Part shown: positions 1 to 8,600 of the stretch, piece after piece | Position numbering within the stretch: position 1 is the stretch's first letter | Layout: each line of letters starts with the position of its first letter | Origin: JBCCFW01 sp039029535 | Lineage (GTDB): Bacteria > Acidobacteriota > JBCCFW01 | Assembly: GCA_039029535.1 (NCBI GenBank) | Contig: JBCCFW010000086.1 | Location: 1-31,197, forward strand | Length of the DNA stretch: 31,197 nt | Direction of reading: 5' to 3' | Translations under genes and position numbers: made by a program | The notes under the pieces: generated by a model | Told to the model about the DNA's origin: nothing | What the model saw: only the letters and a program-made list of their open reading frames with translations | The model's database searches: none

Positions 1-602
1 ATGACGAGGCGGAGCTCCTTGCGCAACTCCTCCTTCTGGGCGTTCGTCTTGACCTCGGGCACGGTCTTGGTCGTCAAGACCATGATGATGGCGTGACGGA
101 CCCGTGCGAGGTTGCCCGGCTGGTCGCGAACCTGGGCCAGCAGCTTGTCGTTGGCGAACTCGATCTTGATGACGGTCTTGAGATAACGCTCGCGATCGGT
201 GTCGGCCATGTTGACCACGAAGGGCTCGAGGTTCAGCAGCTCCGAGGCTCCCGGGCCGTGATCGTCGTAGGGGACTTCGGCGTGTTCGCCGCCATGCTCA
301 CCACCGTGAGCATCGGCCTCGCCATGTCCTTCTCCCCCTTCGCCATGAACGTCGCCATGTCCACCCTCTCCGCCATCCCCATGTGCGGGAGCCGGAGCCG
401 CGGCTGGCGCGGCTCCGCCGCCGAGGAACATCATCCCGGCCAGGCTCACGCTTCCACCGAACGCCGCGGCCACCGCGATCATGAGGAAGAAGCCCAGCTT
501 GCTCTTCAGGCCGCCGCCCTTCTTCTTCGGGGTCTCGGTGTTCTCCTCGGTCTCAGCTCCGGTTTCGGGAGTCTCGTTGTCCGCCTTCTTCTCATCGGCC
601 AT
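1..602 (-). CDS. fliL: Flagellar basal body-associated protein FliL (3' end cut off by window)
   Basis: FliL is a single-pass inner-membrane protein that surrounds the flagellar stator and supports torque. About 200 residues are visible. They comprise a charged cytoplasmic N-terminus, one membrane segment (about residues 38-60), a Gly/His-rich linker (about 70-118) with eight histidines, and the FliL periplasmic domain. That domain begins near LLNLEPFVVNM and contains RVRHAIIMVLTTKT followed by KEELRKELR, which is the usual FliL pattern. The ATG at 602 is preceded by GAGGAG at a good distance. The gene is the last visible member of the flagellar operon, 57 bases after the fliK-like gene, and the reading frame runs off base 1 without a stop. 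The His-rich linker is unusual; the family assignment is secure. Confidence 0.85.
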   Translation of the reverse strand, partial: MADEKKADNETPETGAETEENTETPKKKGGGLKSKLGFFLMIAVAAAFGGSVSLAGMMFLGGGAAPAAAPAPAHGDGGEGGHGDVHGEGGEGHGEADAHGGEHGGEHAEVPYDDHGPGASELLNLEPFVVNMADTDRERYLKTVIKIEFANDKLLAQVRDQPGNLARVRHAIIMVLTTKTVPEVKTNAQKEELRKELRLV

Positions 603-659
603 GGCTGGTTCTCCTCGATTCCGCATGATGAACCGACGGCTTCACGCGCGACGGAGCCG

Positions 660-3404
660 TCAGTCCTGATCCCTATCGGCCTCTCGTTCCGCTTGCTGAC
701 GCTTGCCATGACGATTCCCGCGACGATGCCAGCTCCACTCGCGATCCTCGTCCTGCACGGAGGCACCATCGACTCGGTAGCCACGAGCCTGCAGCCGCTC
801 GACGACCTGCCGCACCATTGGCTCGAGACTCGTTCCGAGACCGGCGTCACGCGCATCGAGGGAAAGCTCGATCCGACCTCTCGACACCTGCATCGACACG
901 TCCACCGAGCGATCCGCACCAGCCCGCACCCGGAAGCGCAGCTCGTGATGCCGTCGTCGAGCGTCGGTGCCCAGACGCTCGACCTGGGCCTCGACGGCAG
1001 AGACCACCGCCTCGGCCCTCGCTGCTTGCTGGCGCAGTGACGATTCGGGCGCATCGACCAACTCGGGTCCACTCGTCGTCTGGGGAGCACCGCTGACCAC
1101 CGCCGACGTCGGCGTCACGCTCACGACCGGACTCCCGTCCACGACGGGTGAGTGACCGGGCGTCGAGATCGTCAGCGGTGGAGATGCCGGCTCGACCGGA
1201 AGACCGCGCGTGACGACCGGCTCGGTCACGAGACTCCGCGCCTCGCCCTGAAGCTCGGACTGCACGGGCTCATGCCGGTGGTCCGGACGTCGCTCGGGAG
1301 CGAGCCCGAGCGCTGGGTCGAGCCGCGACTCGCGCGGGGTGGCGTCTCGCGCCTCGACTCTCGGCGCGAGCGACGCGACCTGCATCGTGTCGTCCGCGTC
1401 GACGGCCTGCTTCGAGGGCTCGCTTCGCGGTGACGTGCTCGTGTCGACTTCGAGCGAGCTCGCGCTCGGCCAGGAGGCCTCTTGCATCCGGAGCCCTCTA
1501 CCCGCCCCTTCCACCGGTGCTCGCCACTCGGTGTCGCGCGCCACGACGTCCTCCACGGGCAGGCTGGGCGCCGTCGGCCAGCTCGACGCCGCTGTTTCGG
1601 TGACCACCGGCCGCATCGGCTCCGGGCTGCTCGCTTGGCTCACGCCGAGGACGATCTCCGCTGGCGACCTACGCTCCACGGCGCGATAGACGGCACGGGC
1701 CGCCTGGGCTCGGGCGTCATCGGACGGAACGACCGGCGCTTCGATCGGGACCTCCGTCGCTCCGGTCGTCGGTGTCGTTCGCGCGTGAGCCTCCCCAGAT
1801 CGAAGCGCCGCCTGAAGGTCTCGATAGCGCTCGGGCGCAGCGGAACGCAGGGCCTCGCGAAGGAGCTGAACCTCGGCCTGCTCACGACCCGGTGACGACG
1901 CGGCGTCACCGAGCGGATCACTCGGGACTCCGTCCAGATCCATGTCCGTGGTCGCCGTCGCCTCGACCCGCACCGGCATCACTGGCCCGGTCGTCGTGGT
2001 CGCAGGCATCGTGGTCGCAGGCGTCGTGGTCGCAGGCGTCGTGGTCGCAGGCGTCGTGGTCGCAGGCGTCGTGATCGCGGCCGTCGCGGGCGCCGCCTCG
2101 AGCGGCCGCTGACTCGGTTGCGGAGCATCGGCCGGACGCGACATCGACGTGGAGCCTGACGGCAGCCGATCGATCCGAGGTCTCGAGGAGACCGCGCGCT
2201 CCGCCCTCGAGCCGTCGGGGACCTGAGAGCCACCGAGCTCGGATTCGGCCCCGGATGACGTGTCCGTCTCGGTGGTCTCACCGCTGGGCTCGGGCCAGGT
2301 CACCGACGAGAACTGCATCTCACCCGACGACATCCGCAGGTAACGGCCCTCGTGCGTGGGCACGCGCAACGGAGGCTGCGTCGGCTCGGCGACCTCCTCG
2401 GGATGCTCCGCACGCGCGAGCTCCGGAAGCGCAGGCGACTGGGTCGTCGTCGGGGTGTCGACCATCGTCAAGACGTCGGTCGGCCTCGGCGCAGCAGGCA
2501 TGACGGGCGCCTCGGGCATCGCCAGCGTCGAACGCTCCTCATGACCCCGCACGGTTGGAGCGGGCTCGGCCTGCTCGAAGTGCAGCCAGCCGAGCTCGTC
2601 AGTCCAGGTCCGCGTCACTGCCGACCGATCGATCACGCGACCGTCACTCGAGATCAGTCGAGCGGGCACGCCCTCGTTGCGACGGGGGCGTCGCGACGAG
2701 GGACGCGTCGGGCGAGCAGGCTCCGAGCTGGCCGGCTCGGCCTGAGGTCGTCGTGCTTCGTGGGAGACACGGTCTTCGACGACGGTGTTCGACGCCTCGT
2801 CGCTCGCTTCGGGTGGCACGACCTCGTCGACCGTCTCGACATGCCCATCCACTGGCTCGGCCGGAGGAGTCGGCGCCGTCCTGTCGCTCGTCTTCACCGT
2901 GGGAGCAGCGGGCAACGCGAGCTGATCCGTGAGAGCTGGCTCATCGGCGATGGTCGCCTCCGGCAGCCCCTCTGCGATCTCCGACTCGGGGCTCACCGTC
3001 GGTCCGACGGGCGTGCGCAGCGCCTCGGCGGACACCGCCGCAACCGAGGGCGTCGTGCTCACGAGAGTCGTCGACGGCTCGTCCGACGTCGGCAGGACAC
3101 CGAGCTCTGCCTCGTCGACGCTCTCGTCACCCGACGAGGTGTCGGCCGACGAGGAGGCCGCCTGCTCGCGCATCCACGCCTCGAAGGCCTCGACGTCACG
3201 CGGGCTGGCCATGAGCTCGGCAGCGGAGCGCGACCGCGCCCCCGTCGTGGTGGATTCCGGTGGGCTGGAGACGAACACGGGCTCCTCCGAGAGCTGACCA
3301 CGATGGGTCGCGAGGGCGACCACTCCCGTGGTCAGGGACAGGCCGCCGAGGGCGAGGGCGACCAGGGTTCGTCGTCGATCAGATGAAGCTCGTCCATGCG
3401 CCAT
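660..3404 (-). CDS. fliK: FliK-like flagellar hook-length control protein with N-terminal membrane anchor
   Basis: This 914-residue protein sits where fliK is expected, between fliJ and fliL. Its last ~130 residues contain a segment (LRFRVRAG..VDVSMQVSRGRIELSL, then a helix ending ERLQARGYRVDGASV) that resembles the Flg_hook domain of FliK, which switches the export apparatus from hook to filament substrates. The rest is long, low-complexity and rich in Pro, Ala, Ser, Thr and acidic residues, as expected of a molecular ruler. Unusually, residues ~13-31 form a hydrophobic segment after an arginine run, predicting a membrane anchor or signal, whereas FliK is normally a soluble export substrate. 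The open frame extends to 3467, but the ATG at 3404 has AGGAGG six bases upstream and overlaps fliJ by 26 bases. A short tandem repeat encodes TTPAT units. The family call rests on position and the C-terminus. Confidence 0.65.
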   Translation of the reverse strand: MAHGRASSDRRRTLVALALGGLSLTTGVVALATHRGQLSEEPVFVSSPPESTTTGARSRSAAELMASPRDVEAFEAWMREQAASSSADTSSGDESVDEAELGVLPTSDEPSTTLVSTTPSVAAVSAEALRTPVGPTVSPESEIAEGLPEATIADEPALTDQLALPAAPTVKTSDRTAPTPPAEPVDGHVETVDEVVPPEASDEASNTVVEDRVSHEARRPQAEPASSEPARPTRPSSRRPRRNEGVPARLISSDGRVIDRSAVTRTWTDELGWLHFEQAEPAPTVRGHEERSTLAMPEAPVMPAAPRPTDVLTMVDTPTTTQSPALPELARAEHPEEVAEPTQPPLRVPTHEGRYLRMSSGEMQFSSVTWPEPSGETTETDTSSGAESELGGSQVPDGSRAERAVSSRPRIDRLPSGSTSMSRPADAPQPSQRPLEAAPATAAITTPATTTPATTTPATTTPATTMPATTTTGPVMPVRVEATATTDMDLDGVPSDPLGDAASSPGREQAEVQLLREALRSAAPERYRDLQAALRSGEAHARTTPTTGATEVPIEAPVVPSDDARAQAARAVYRAVERRSPAEIVLGVSQASSPEPMRPVVTETAASSWPTAPSLPVEDVVARDTEWRAPVEGAGRGLRMQEASWPSASSLEVDTSTSPRSEPSKQAVDADDTMQVASLAPRVEARDATPRESRLDPALGLAPERRPDHRHEPVQSELQGEARSLVTEPVVTRGLPVEPASPPLTISTPGHSPVVDGSPVVSVTPTSAVVSGAPQTTSGPELVDAPESSLRQQAARAEAVVSAVEAQVERLGTDARRRHHELRFRVRAGADRSVDVSMQVSRGRIELSLDARDAGLGTSLEPMVRQVVERLQARGYRVDGASVQDEDREWSWHRRGNRHGKRQQAEREADRDQD
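1996..2070. repeat. 15-bp tandem repeat inside the fliK-like gene (five units)
   Basis: The unit GTGGTCGCAGGCGTC occurs five times head to tail with one substitution in the first copy, and a degraded sixth copy follows (2071-2085). On the coding strand it encodes repeated Thr-Thr-Pro-Ala-Thr in the disordered part of the FliK-like protein. The unit length is a multiple of three, so copy-number change would alter protein length without shifting frame. Confidence 0.9.
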
Positions 3405-3837
3405 CACGGTCCTCCTCGTCGGCTCGAATCCGTCGATGACGCAGGCTCGCAGCCAACGCCTCGACACGCTCGGTCGCCCGTCGCTGCTGTGTTCGTCGTC
3501 GTCGATCGCGCACTCGGTTCTTCAGTTCCTCGAGCTTCTCCCGCTCGGTCAAGGCCTGACTGACTCGATGACGCGCCGCTTCCTCCTGCTCAGCCGCCTC
3601 GGCGATCTCGTCGCGAAGCCGGTCCTCGCGCTCGTCGAGCACTCGCAGGCAGGCCGCCATCGAATCACCGCTGAGCCCCGGCTGGCCCGACAGGAGAAGA
3701 CGACGCTGCTGACGTGTCTCTCCCCGTCGTCGTTCGAGCTGCACGCCCCGCTGAACGCAGGCGGCATGGGCTCGCCGTCCTTCCTGCACCAGGCCGTCGG
3801 CGAGCTGGATCAAGCGTCCGAGCTTGGACTCGTTCAC
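3379..3837 (-). CDS. fliJ: Flagellar export protein FliJ
   Basis: FliJ is the central stalk of the export ATPase ring; it sits in the FliI hexamer and links it to FlhA. This 152-residue protein is almost entirely charged and helical (Arg/Glu/Gln heptads such as REDRLRDEIAEAAEQEEAARHRV), the size and coiled-coil character expected of FliJ. Sequence identity in this family is very low, so the call depends mainly on position directly after fliI and on the coiled coil. The GTG start at 3837 overlaps the fliI stop by four bases (GTGA), implying translational coupling. Its 3' end overlaps the start of the fliK-like gene by 26 bases. Confidence 0.8.
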   Translation of the reverse strand: MNESKLGRLIQLADGLVQEGRRAHAACVQRGVQLERRRGETRQQRRLLLSGQPGLSGDSMAACLRVLDEREDRLRDEIAEAAEQEEAARHRVSQALTEREKLEELKNRVRDRRRRTQQRRATERVEALAASLRHRRIRADEEDRDGAWTSFI

Positions 3838-5150
3838 GGGATCTCTCCTTCGGGTGACGGGATGAGCTGAGACAGGCCGCTCCGGGCATCGTCGGCCGAG
3901 CTCGTCTCGCCGAGCCCTTGACGCGCGAACTCGACGAAGCGCGGCAAGAGCTCGAGAGCACGGTCCACGTCCGGATCGGCCCGGGGCGGGTCGCCCCCGA
4001 CTCTCACCAGGTCCTCGACCTCGCGATGCACGCCCAGTAGGCGACGCAGCTCGCGGGCCTGCCCGAGCTGTTCGGCGGAAACGAGGTCCGGCATGAGACG
4101 CGAGAGCGACGACAGCACGTCGAGCGCCGGGAAGCGGCCCGCCTCGGCGAGCTCGCGTGACAAGACGAGATGCCCGTCGAGGAGCCCGCGCAGGGCGTCG
4201 GCGACGGGATCCGCGAGGTCGTCGCCCTCCACCAAGACCGCGTGAAATGCCGTGACCGAGCCCGTCGTCGACGCTCCGGCCTTCTCGACCAAACGCGGCA
4301 GCATCGAGAACACCGACGGCGGGTAGCCTCGGGAGGTCGGTGCCTCACCAGCGGCCAGCCCGACCTCGCGCTGAGCCATGGCCAGACGCGTGAGGCTGTC
4401 GGTGATGAAGAGGACGTGACGTCCTTCGCGGCGGAGCTCGTCGGCCAGGTCGGCCGCCAAGAACGCCGCCCGCACCCGAACCATGGCGGGCTCCGCACCC
4501 GTGGCCGCCACTACGATCGTGCGGGGACGGACGTCTTCGTCGAGCTCCTGATCGAGGAAGCGCCGCACTTCGCGGGAGCGCTCGCCGATGAGGGCCAGCA
4601 CGACCGCATCGGCGCGGCAGCTTCGCAAGAGCATCGAGAGGAAGCTGCTCTTGCCGACACCGGCTCCGGCGAAGATGCCGAGTCGCTGGCCGCGACCACA
4701 AGTCAGGAGACCATCGACCACGCGGATGCCGGTCTCGATGGGCTCCGACACCTCGCGACGCTCGTTCAGGCCCTCGCGTGGTGCGGTGGGCCGCGTGTTG
4801 GGCGGCAGGGTCGGCCCCGAGTCGAGGAGACGACCGAGCCCGTCGACGACGCGACCGAGGAGGGAGCTCGCCTCCGGTGCCGCGTCGAAGGCTTCGGGCC
4901 GGACGCAGGCCAGCGGTCGCAGCTCGCGGACCTCGGCGAGAGGAGCCAGGAGAAGATGTCCCCCACGCAGGCCGATGACCTCGGCCGGGAGGAGTCCCTC
5001 GTCAGTCTCGATGGCGCAGGTCGCTCCCAGGCTCACCGGAGGACCGAGAGACTCGACGAGATCGGCGTTGGCCCGGACCACCCGCCCGAAGCGAGGGAAG
5101 AAATCACGCTCGCTCGTCGACAGTCGGTCGATCCATGGTCGAACCGACAC
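3834..5150 (-). CDS. fliI: Flagellum-specific export ATPase FliI
   Basis: FliI is the hexameric cytoplasmic ATPase that helps unfold and load substrates for flagellar type III export; it resembles the F1 beta subunit. The 438-residue protein has Walker A AGAGVGKSS at about residues 161-169, the catalytic-loop sequence ALIGERSREVR at ~186-195, and Walker B HVLFITDSLTRLAMAQREVGLA starting near 245. The family-typical TSRGYPPSVFSMLPRLVE block follows. Length matches the family. The GTG start at 5150 lies two bases after the fliH stop, with GGAG about seven bases upstream. fliH is upstream and fliJ downstream, the standard export-ATPase trio. All catalytic elements appear intact. Confidence 0.96.
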   Translation of the reverse strand: MSVRPWIDRLSTSERDFFPRFGRVVRANADLVESLGPPVSLGATCAIETDEGLLPAEVIGLRGGHLLLAPLAEVRELRPLACVRPEAFDAAPEASSLLGRVVDGLGRLLDSGPTLPPNTRPTAPREGLNERREVSEPIETGIRVVDGLLTCGRGQRLGIFAGAGVGKSSFLSMLLRSCRADAVVLALIGERSREVRRFLDQELDEDVRPRTIVVAATGAEPAMVRVRAAFLAADLADELRREGRHVLFITDSLTRLAMAQREVGLAAGEAPTSRGYPPSVFSMLPRLVEKAGASTTGSVTAFHAVLVEGDDLADPVADALRGLLDGHLVLSRELAEAGRFPALDVLSSLSRLMPDLVSAEQLGQARELRRLLGVHREVEDLVRVGGDPPRADPDVDRALELLPRFVEFARQGLGETSSADDARSGLSQLIPSPEGEIP

Positions 5151-5152
5151 GC

Positions 5153-5908
5153 TCAGTCTCCGATCGGCAGGAGGTCCAGGGGCTCACGAGCGAGCTCGGC
5201 GGCCAGCTCGGCGAAGCGTGCGTCGAGGCTTCCGTCGACGCAGCCCGTGTCGAGCCGGAGCTCGAAGTCCCAGGGACCGAGAGCGCGGTCGGTCGCGACG
5301 AGCACCTCGATTTCGTCGGCAGGGAAGAGCTCGCGCAGACCATCGACGCGATCGGGATGCACGTGCAGCTCGAGCCGCTTCGACGAGAGGTTCTCCTCGA
5401 TGCAACTGCGCACGACGTCGATGAAGAGCTCGGGACTCGCTTCGAGCTCGCGACGCACGAGCCGCGACGCGGCCAACACCACGAGCTCACGGAGCTCGTC
5501 TTCCACTCGTTGCAAGACGGACCGACGCAGCCGCGAGAGCTGCTCGGCAGTGGCAGCCAGCTCTGCTCGCCGGGCGTCCAGCTCGGCCTCGGAGGCTGCC
5601 CGTTCGTCCTGCCGCGCCTGCTCGATCAGCCGCTCGCGCTCGTCGTGGAGTCGCTGCTCGTGCTCGGCGCGCTCCTGCTCGTGACGCTCTTCGAGCTCGC
5701 GGCAAGTGGAGCTGAGCTCGTCGCGCTCGCTCTCGAAGGCCTTCAGCTCGGTGGTGAGCTGCCGCGCCTCCTCCTCGAGCCGACCGACCTCCTGCCGCAG
5801 GCGCTCCGACTCGCCCAACAAGTCGCGGAAGAGCGGAGCTCGGTCCGCGGCGGGCTCGTCCGGTCGTTCCGGCCCCTTCGACCCGGACATCTCGTGGAAC
5901 CAGCTCAC
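5153..5908 (-). CDS. fliH: Flagellar assembly protein FliH (export ATPase regulator)
   Basis: FliH is a dimeric peripheral stalk protein that binds the FliI N-terminus and tethers it to the C-ring. The 251-residue protein has a long central coiled coil (about residues 30-125, dense in Glu/Arg/Gln). Its C-terminal domain shows the FliH/HrpE pattern: helix ELVVLAASRLVRRELEASPEL, then ENLSSKRLELHVHPDRVDGL, then a final strand-rich part with ELRLDTGCVDGSLDARF. The GTG at 5908 overlaps the fliG stop by four bases; an in-frame ATG at 5890 is an alternative that would shorten the protein by six residues. Confidence 0.92.
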   Translation of the reverse strand: MSWFHEMSGSKGPERPDEPAADRAPLFRDLLGESERLRQEVGRLEEEARQLTTELKAFESERDELSSTCRELEERHEQERAEHEQRLHDERERLIEQARQDERAASEAELDARRAELAATAEQLSRLRRSVLQRVEDELRELVVLAASRLVRRELEASPELFIDVVRSCIEENLSSKRLELHVHPDRVDGLRELFPADEIEVLVATDRALGPWDFELRLDTGCVDGSLDARFAELAAELAREPLDLLPIGD

Positions 5909-7116
5909 TCGGCCGGTCCCTTGACGAAGCTGATCTCACCTTCCTCGTCGGCCTGCAAGGCGGCCTGGACGATGTCCTGCTGCGCTTGCTGGATCTCGGC
6001 AGCCTTCCGCAGGCCACCAAACTCCATCTCCTCTTCGAGAGTCGCCCGCATGCCCGACGACATCGAGCCCAGGATCAGGTCCTTGACATCGTCGCTGGCG
6101 GCGGTGAGCGCGACGGCGAGCGCCTGACGATCGAGCTTCGGAACGAGCTTGCGTGCGTCCTTCTGCGAGAGAACGATCAAGTCCTCGAAGGTGTAAATGT
6201 TCTGCTCGATCTCTTGGCTCAGGTCGGGCTCTTGAGACGCCATCGTTCCGAGGATCTCGGAGGCCGTCTCACGCCCGAGAATCTTGAGCACGCCGGCGGC
6301 CGCCTTGACGCCGCTGCTCCTCTCGACCTCCTCGACGGGGAGCGTGCTCATCTTGTGACGCAGGGCCCCCAGTGCCCGCCCTTGGGGACCGACCGCCACC
6401 GCGTCGAGACGCGCCAGCCGCAAGACCGTCTCGACCTTCAGCGAGGGCTCGAGCTCCTTGAGAACGTTGCCGGCGTGCTCGGGCGGCAACGAGCCGAGCA
6501 CCAGCGCGACGGTTTGCGGGTGCTCCTCACCGAGAAACTGGGCCAGTCGCTTGGGAGGCACTTCGGCCAGCTCCGCCAGTCCGACTTGCATCTCTTCCTC
6601 CTCGTCGCGTGCCTCGGACTCGACCTGTTCGGCCTCGGCCTCGACGGACCCGGACGACTCGGGATCGAGCTCATCTCCGGCCGCGATGCCAGCGAGCTCG
6701 TCGGCAAGGGCACCGACCTTCATGCCGGGGAGGACGCTGACACCGTCGCGCGTCTCCTCTCCGAGAGCCGCCACGGCAGCATCGCTACCTTCGACCACGC
6801 TCCCGTCCGTGACCGTCTCGGCGTCGAGCTCCGCGTCTTCGGAGGTGTCGCTCGCCCCTTCGTCGTCGTCCGGCGCGTCGTCCTCCAGCAGCGGGACTTC
6901 CAGCTCGTCGTCCACCAGCAGGTCGGTCAACGCTGGCTCATCGAGCTCACGAGCGACCAGATCGAGGATCTCCTCGACCACGGCATGCTCGACCTCCGGC
7001 TTGATCGTTCGAGGCAAGTCGGACGGCAAGGTCACCCGCCGTTTGAGCAGGGCGGCATCCTCCCCCGCCAATCGGAGCAGGGCGGCCGTCTTGTCCGACG
7101 AGGAGAGCTCGCTCAC
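5905..7116 (-). CDS. fliG: Flagellar motor switch protein FliG with acidic insertion
   Basis: FliG forms the upper C-ring, transmits torque from the stator and switches rotation direction. The 403-residue protein has a short N-terminal segment (~1-75) that may be a reduced FliF-binding domain. A very acidic, low-complexity stretch follows (~76-175, rich in Asp, Glu, Ser). The conserved middle domain carries the EHPQ motif at 198-201, and the C-terminal torque domain reads FEDLIVLSQKDARKLVPKLDRQALAVALTAA. Typical FliG is about 330-350 residues with EHPQ near 125, so about 70 residues are inserted before the middle domain. The GTG start at 7116 overlaps the fliF stop by four bases. The C-terminal half is unmistakable; the N-terminal interpretation is tentative. 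Confidence 0.93.
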   Translation of the reverse strand: MSELSSSDKTAALLRLAGEDAALLKRRVTLPSDLPRTIKPEVEHAVVEEILDLVARELDEPALTDLLVDDELEVPLLEDDAPDDDEGASDTSEDAELDAETVTDGSVVEGSDAAVAALGEETRDGVSVLPGMKVGALADELAGIAAGDELDPESSGSVEAEAEQVESEARDEEEEMQVGLAELAEVPPKRLAQFLGEEHPQTVALVLGSLPPEHAGNVLKELEPSLKVETVLRLARLDAVAVGPQGRALGALRHKMSTLPVEEVERSSGVKAAAGVLKILGRETASEILGTMASQEPDLSQEIEQNIYTFEDLIVLSQKDARKLVPKLDRQALAVALTAASDDVKDLILGSMSSGMRATLEEEMEFGGLRKAAEIQQAQQDIVQAALQADEEGEISFVKGPAE

Positions 7117-8582
7117 GCAGCCTGCTCCGGTGGCTCATCGTGCTCGCGGCTCTCGGGACCTCGTTCCCAGCTCCCGACCAAGCCTTGCACGCGCGAAGGA
7201 TCGCTGGCCAACCAGCGTCGCAGGGCCTGTCGCGCCGCCGCCCGCTTGTCGAAGCGCGGTGCTTCGTCTTCGACTCGCGACAGGGCGGCTCGCTGCCCCC
7301 ACTTGCGACCGATGAAGATGCTCAGCACGGCCAGGAGCACGAGGGTGAGGCCGCCGGCAAGCAACGAGATCGGCTCGATCTTCGAGACGCCGGCCAGCAC
7401 TCCTGATTCCTCGATCTCGGGGTCGAGCTCCGGTAGAGCCTGGAAGTCGAGGGCGCGGACGCTGACGCTGTCGCCGCGCTCGACGTCGAAGCCCACGGCG
7501 TCGCGGATCATCTGCTCGAACTCTGCCAGACGCTCTGCGGTGATCCCGCCAGCCGCCGAGGCATTCACCGCAACACTCAGGCTCAGGCGTCGAATGACCG
7601 GACTGACGACCTGCCGGTGCTGAACCGTGCGGTCCATCTCGTAGTTGCGAGTCAGCTCGTCGGGGCGGCCTCCAGCGGCGTGCTCGCTGCGCAGGCGCGG
7701 CTCACCCTCGAAGGTCTCCACCGAGGTCTCCACGCGATCGCCGTCGAGGAGAAGGGTGGCCGTGGCGGTCACGTTCTCGAGACCGACCACCGGCCCGAGC
7801 AGGGCCCGGGCCTTGTCGGCGTAACGTTGCTCGAGGGCGCGCTGATGCTCGGCCAGGGTCGAGTAGCCCCGAGTCATGGCGTCGCCCGAAGGAGGCCAGA
7901 GCGCGCGTCCCTCCGTCTCCACGATGGTCACGTGATCCAGCGAGAGTCCTTCGACCGCGTTGGCGACCAGGAAGGCGATGGCCTCTGGCTGAAGGCTCAC
8001 CCCGGAGAGAGGGTTGAGCTGCAAGACCACGCTGGCCTTGGCGGGAAGCTTCTCGGACAGAAACGGAGAGTCTTCACGAGGCGTGATGAGAACGTCGGCG
8101 CTGCGCACCGCCGCCAGGGTCCGGATCGAGGCTTCGAGGTTGCGCTGGAGATACTCACGCCTCAGCACCTCTTGCGTGGCGACGGGCGTGCCGGGACCGA
8201 GCTTGGTGAGGAACTCCCCCGGGTCGAGGGAGTTCGTGATGACACCTTGCTCGGCGAGGCTCATCCGAAGACGAGCGAGCTCGGCACCGGGCACCATGAT
8301 CGCGCTGCCGTCCTCGCGAATCTGGTAGCGCACCTTCTCTTCATCGAGGAAGCGCACGACCTTCGCGCTCGTGGCGAGGTCGATCCCCGAGACGAGCAGC
8401 TCCAGGTCGGCGGCCCGAGACCACCACACCGCCGCCACCACGAGAGCAGCGACCAGCAGTGGCGCGACCGTCCACTGAACGAGCTTCGTGCGCGGCTGCC
8501 GGCGAAGGAAGCTCGCCGCCTCGGCCCGAGCAGCGGTGAGACGCTCGGGAACGGGCAGCTTCGTCGGGCTCGGCGTCGCCAT
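7113..8582 (-). CDS. fliF: Flagellar M-ring protein FliF
   Basis: FliF builds the MS ring in the inner membrane, the foundation of the basal body. The 489-residue protein has a first membrane segment at ~36-54 and the YscJ/FliF periplasmic domain (ELLVSGIDLATSAKVVRFLDEEKVRYQI, later MSLAEQGVITNS). The second ring-building part includes the conserved VSPVIRRLSLSVAVN. A second membrane segment lies near 405-425. The cytoplasmic tail (426-489) contains two amphipathic stretches, ALRRWLASDP and VQGLVGSWE, in the place of the FliG-binding helix. It is somewhat shorter than the usual ~550 residues. The ATG at 8582 lies 18 bases after fliE. Confidence 0.95.
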   Translation of the reverse strand: MATPSPTKLPVPERLTAARAEAASFLRRQPRTKLVQWTVAPLLVAALVVAAVWWSRAADLELLVSGIDLATSAKVVRFLDEEKVRYQIREDGSAIMVPGAELARLRMSLAEQGVITNSLDPGEFLTKLGPGTPVATQEVLRREYLQRNLEASIRTLAAVRSADVLITPREDSPFLSEKLPAKASVVLQLNPLSGVSLQPEAIAFLVANAVEGLSLDHVTIVETEGRALWPPSGDAMTRGYSTLAEHQRALEQRYADKARALLGPVVGLENVTATATLLLDGDRVETSVETFEGEPRLRSEHAAGGRPDELTRNYEMDRTVQHRQVVSPVIRRLSLSVAVNASAAGGITAERLAEFEQMIRDAVGFDVERGDSVSVRALDFQALPELDPEIEESGVLAGVSKIEPISLLAGGLTLVLLAVLSIFIGRKWGQRAALSRVEDEAPRFDKRAAARQALRRWLASDPSRVQGLVGSWERGPESREHDEPPEQAA

Positions 8583-8600
8583 GTCAGGCTCTCAACTCGC

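Noticed and set aside
1996..2085. Possible CRISPR-like repeats
   Set aside because: The 15-base units are directly adjacent with no spacers and lie in frame in a coding region.
4170..5684. Plus-strand open frame of 504 codons across fliI and fliH
   Set aside because: It is a shadow of two well-identified flagellar genes; its C-terminus is a Ser/Arg low-complexity run.
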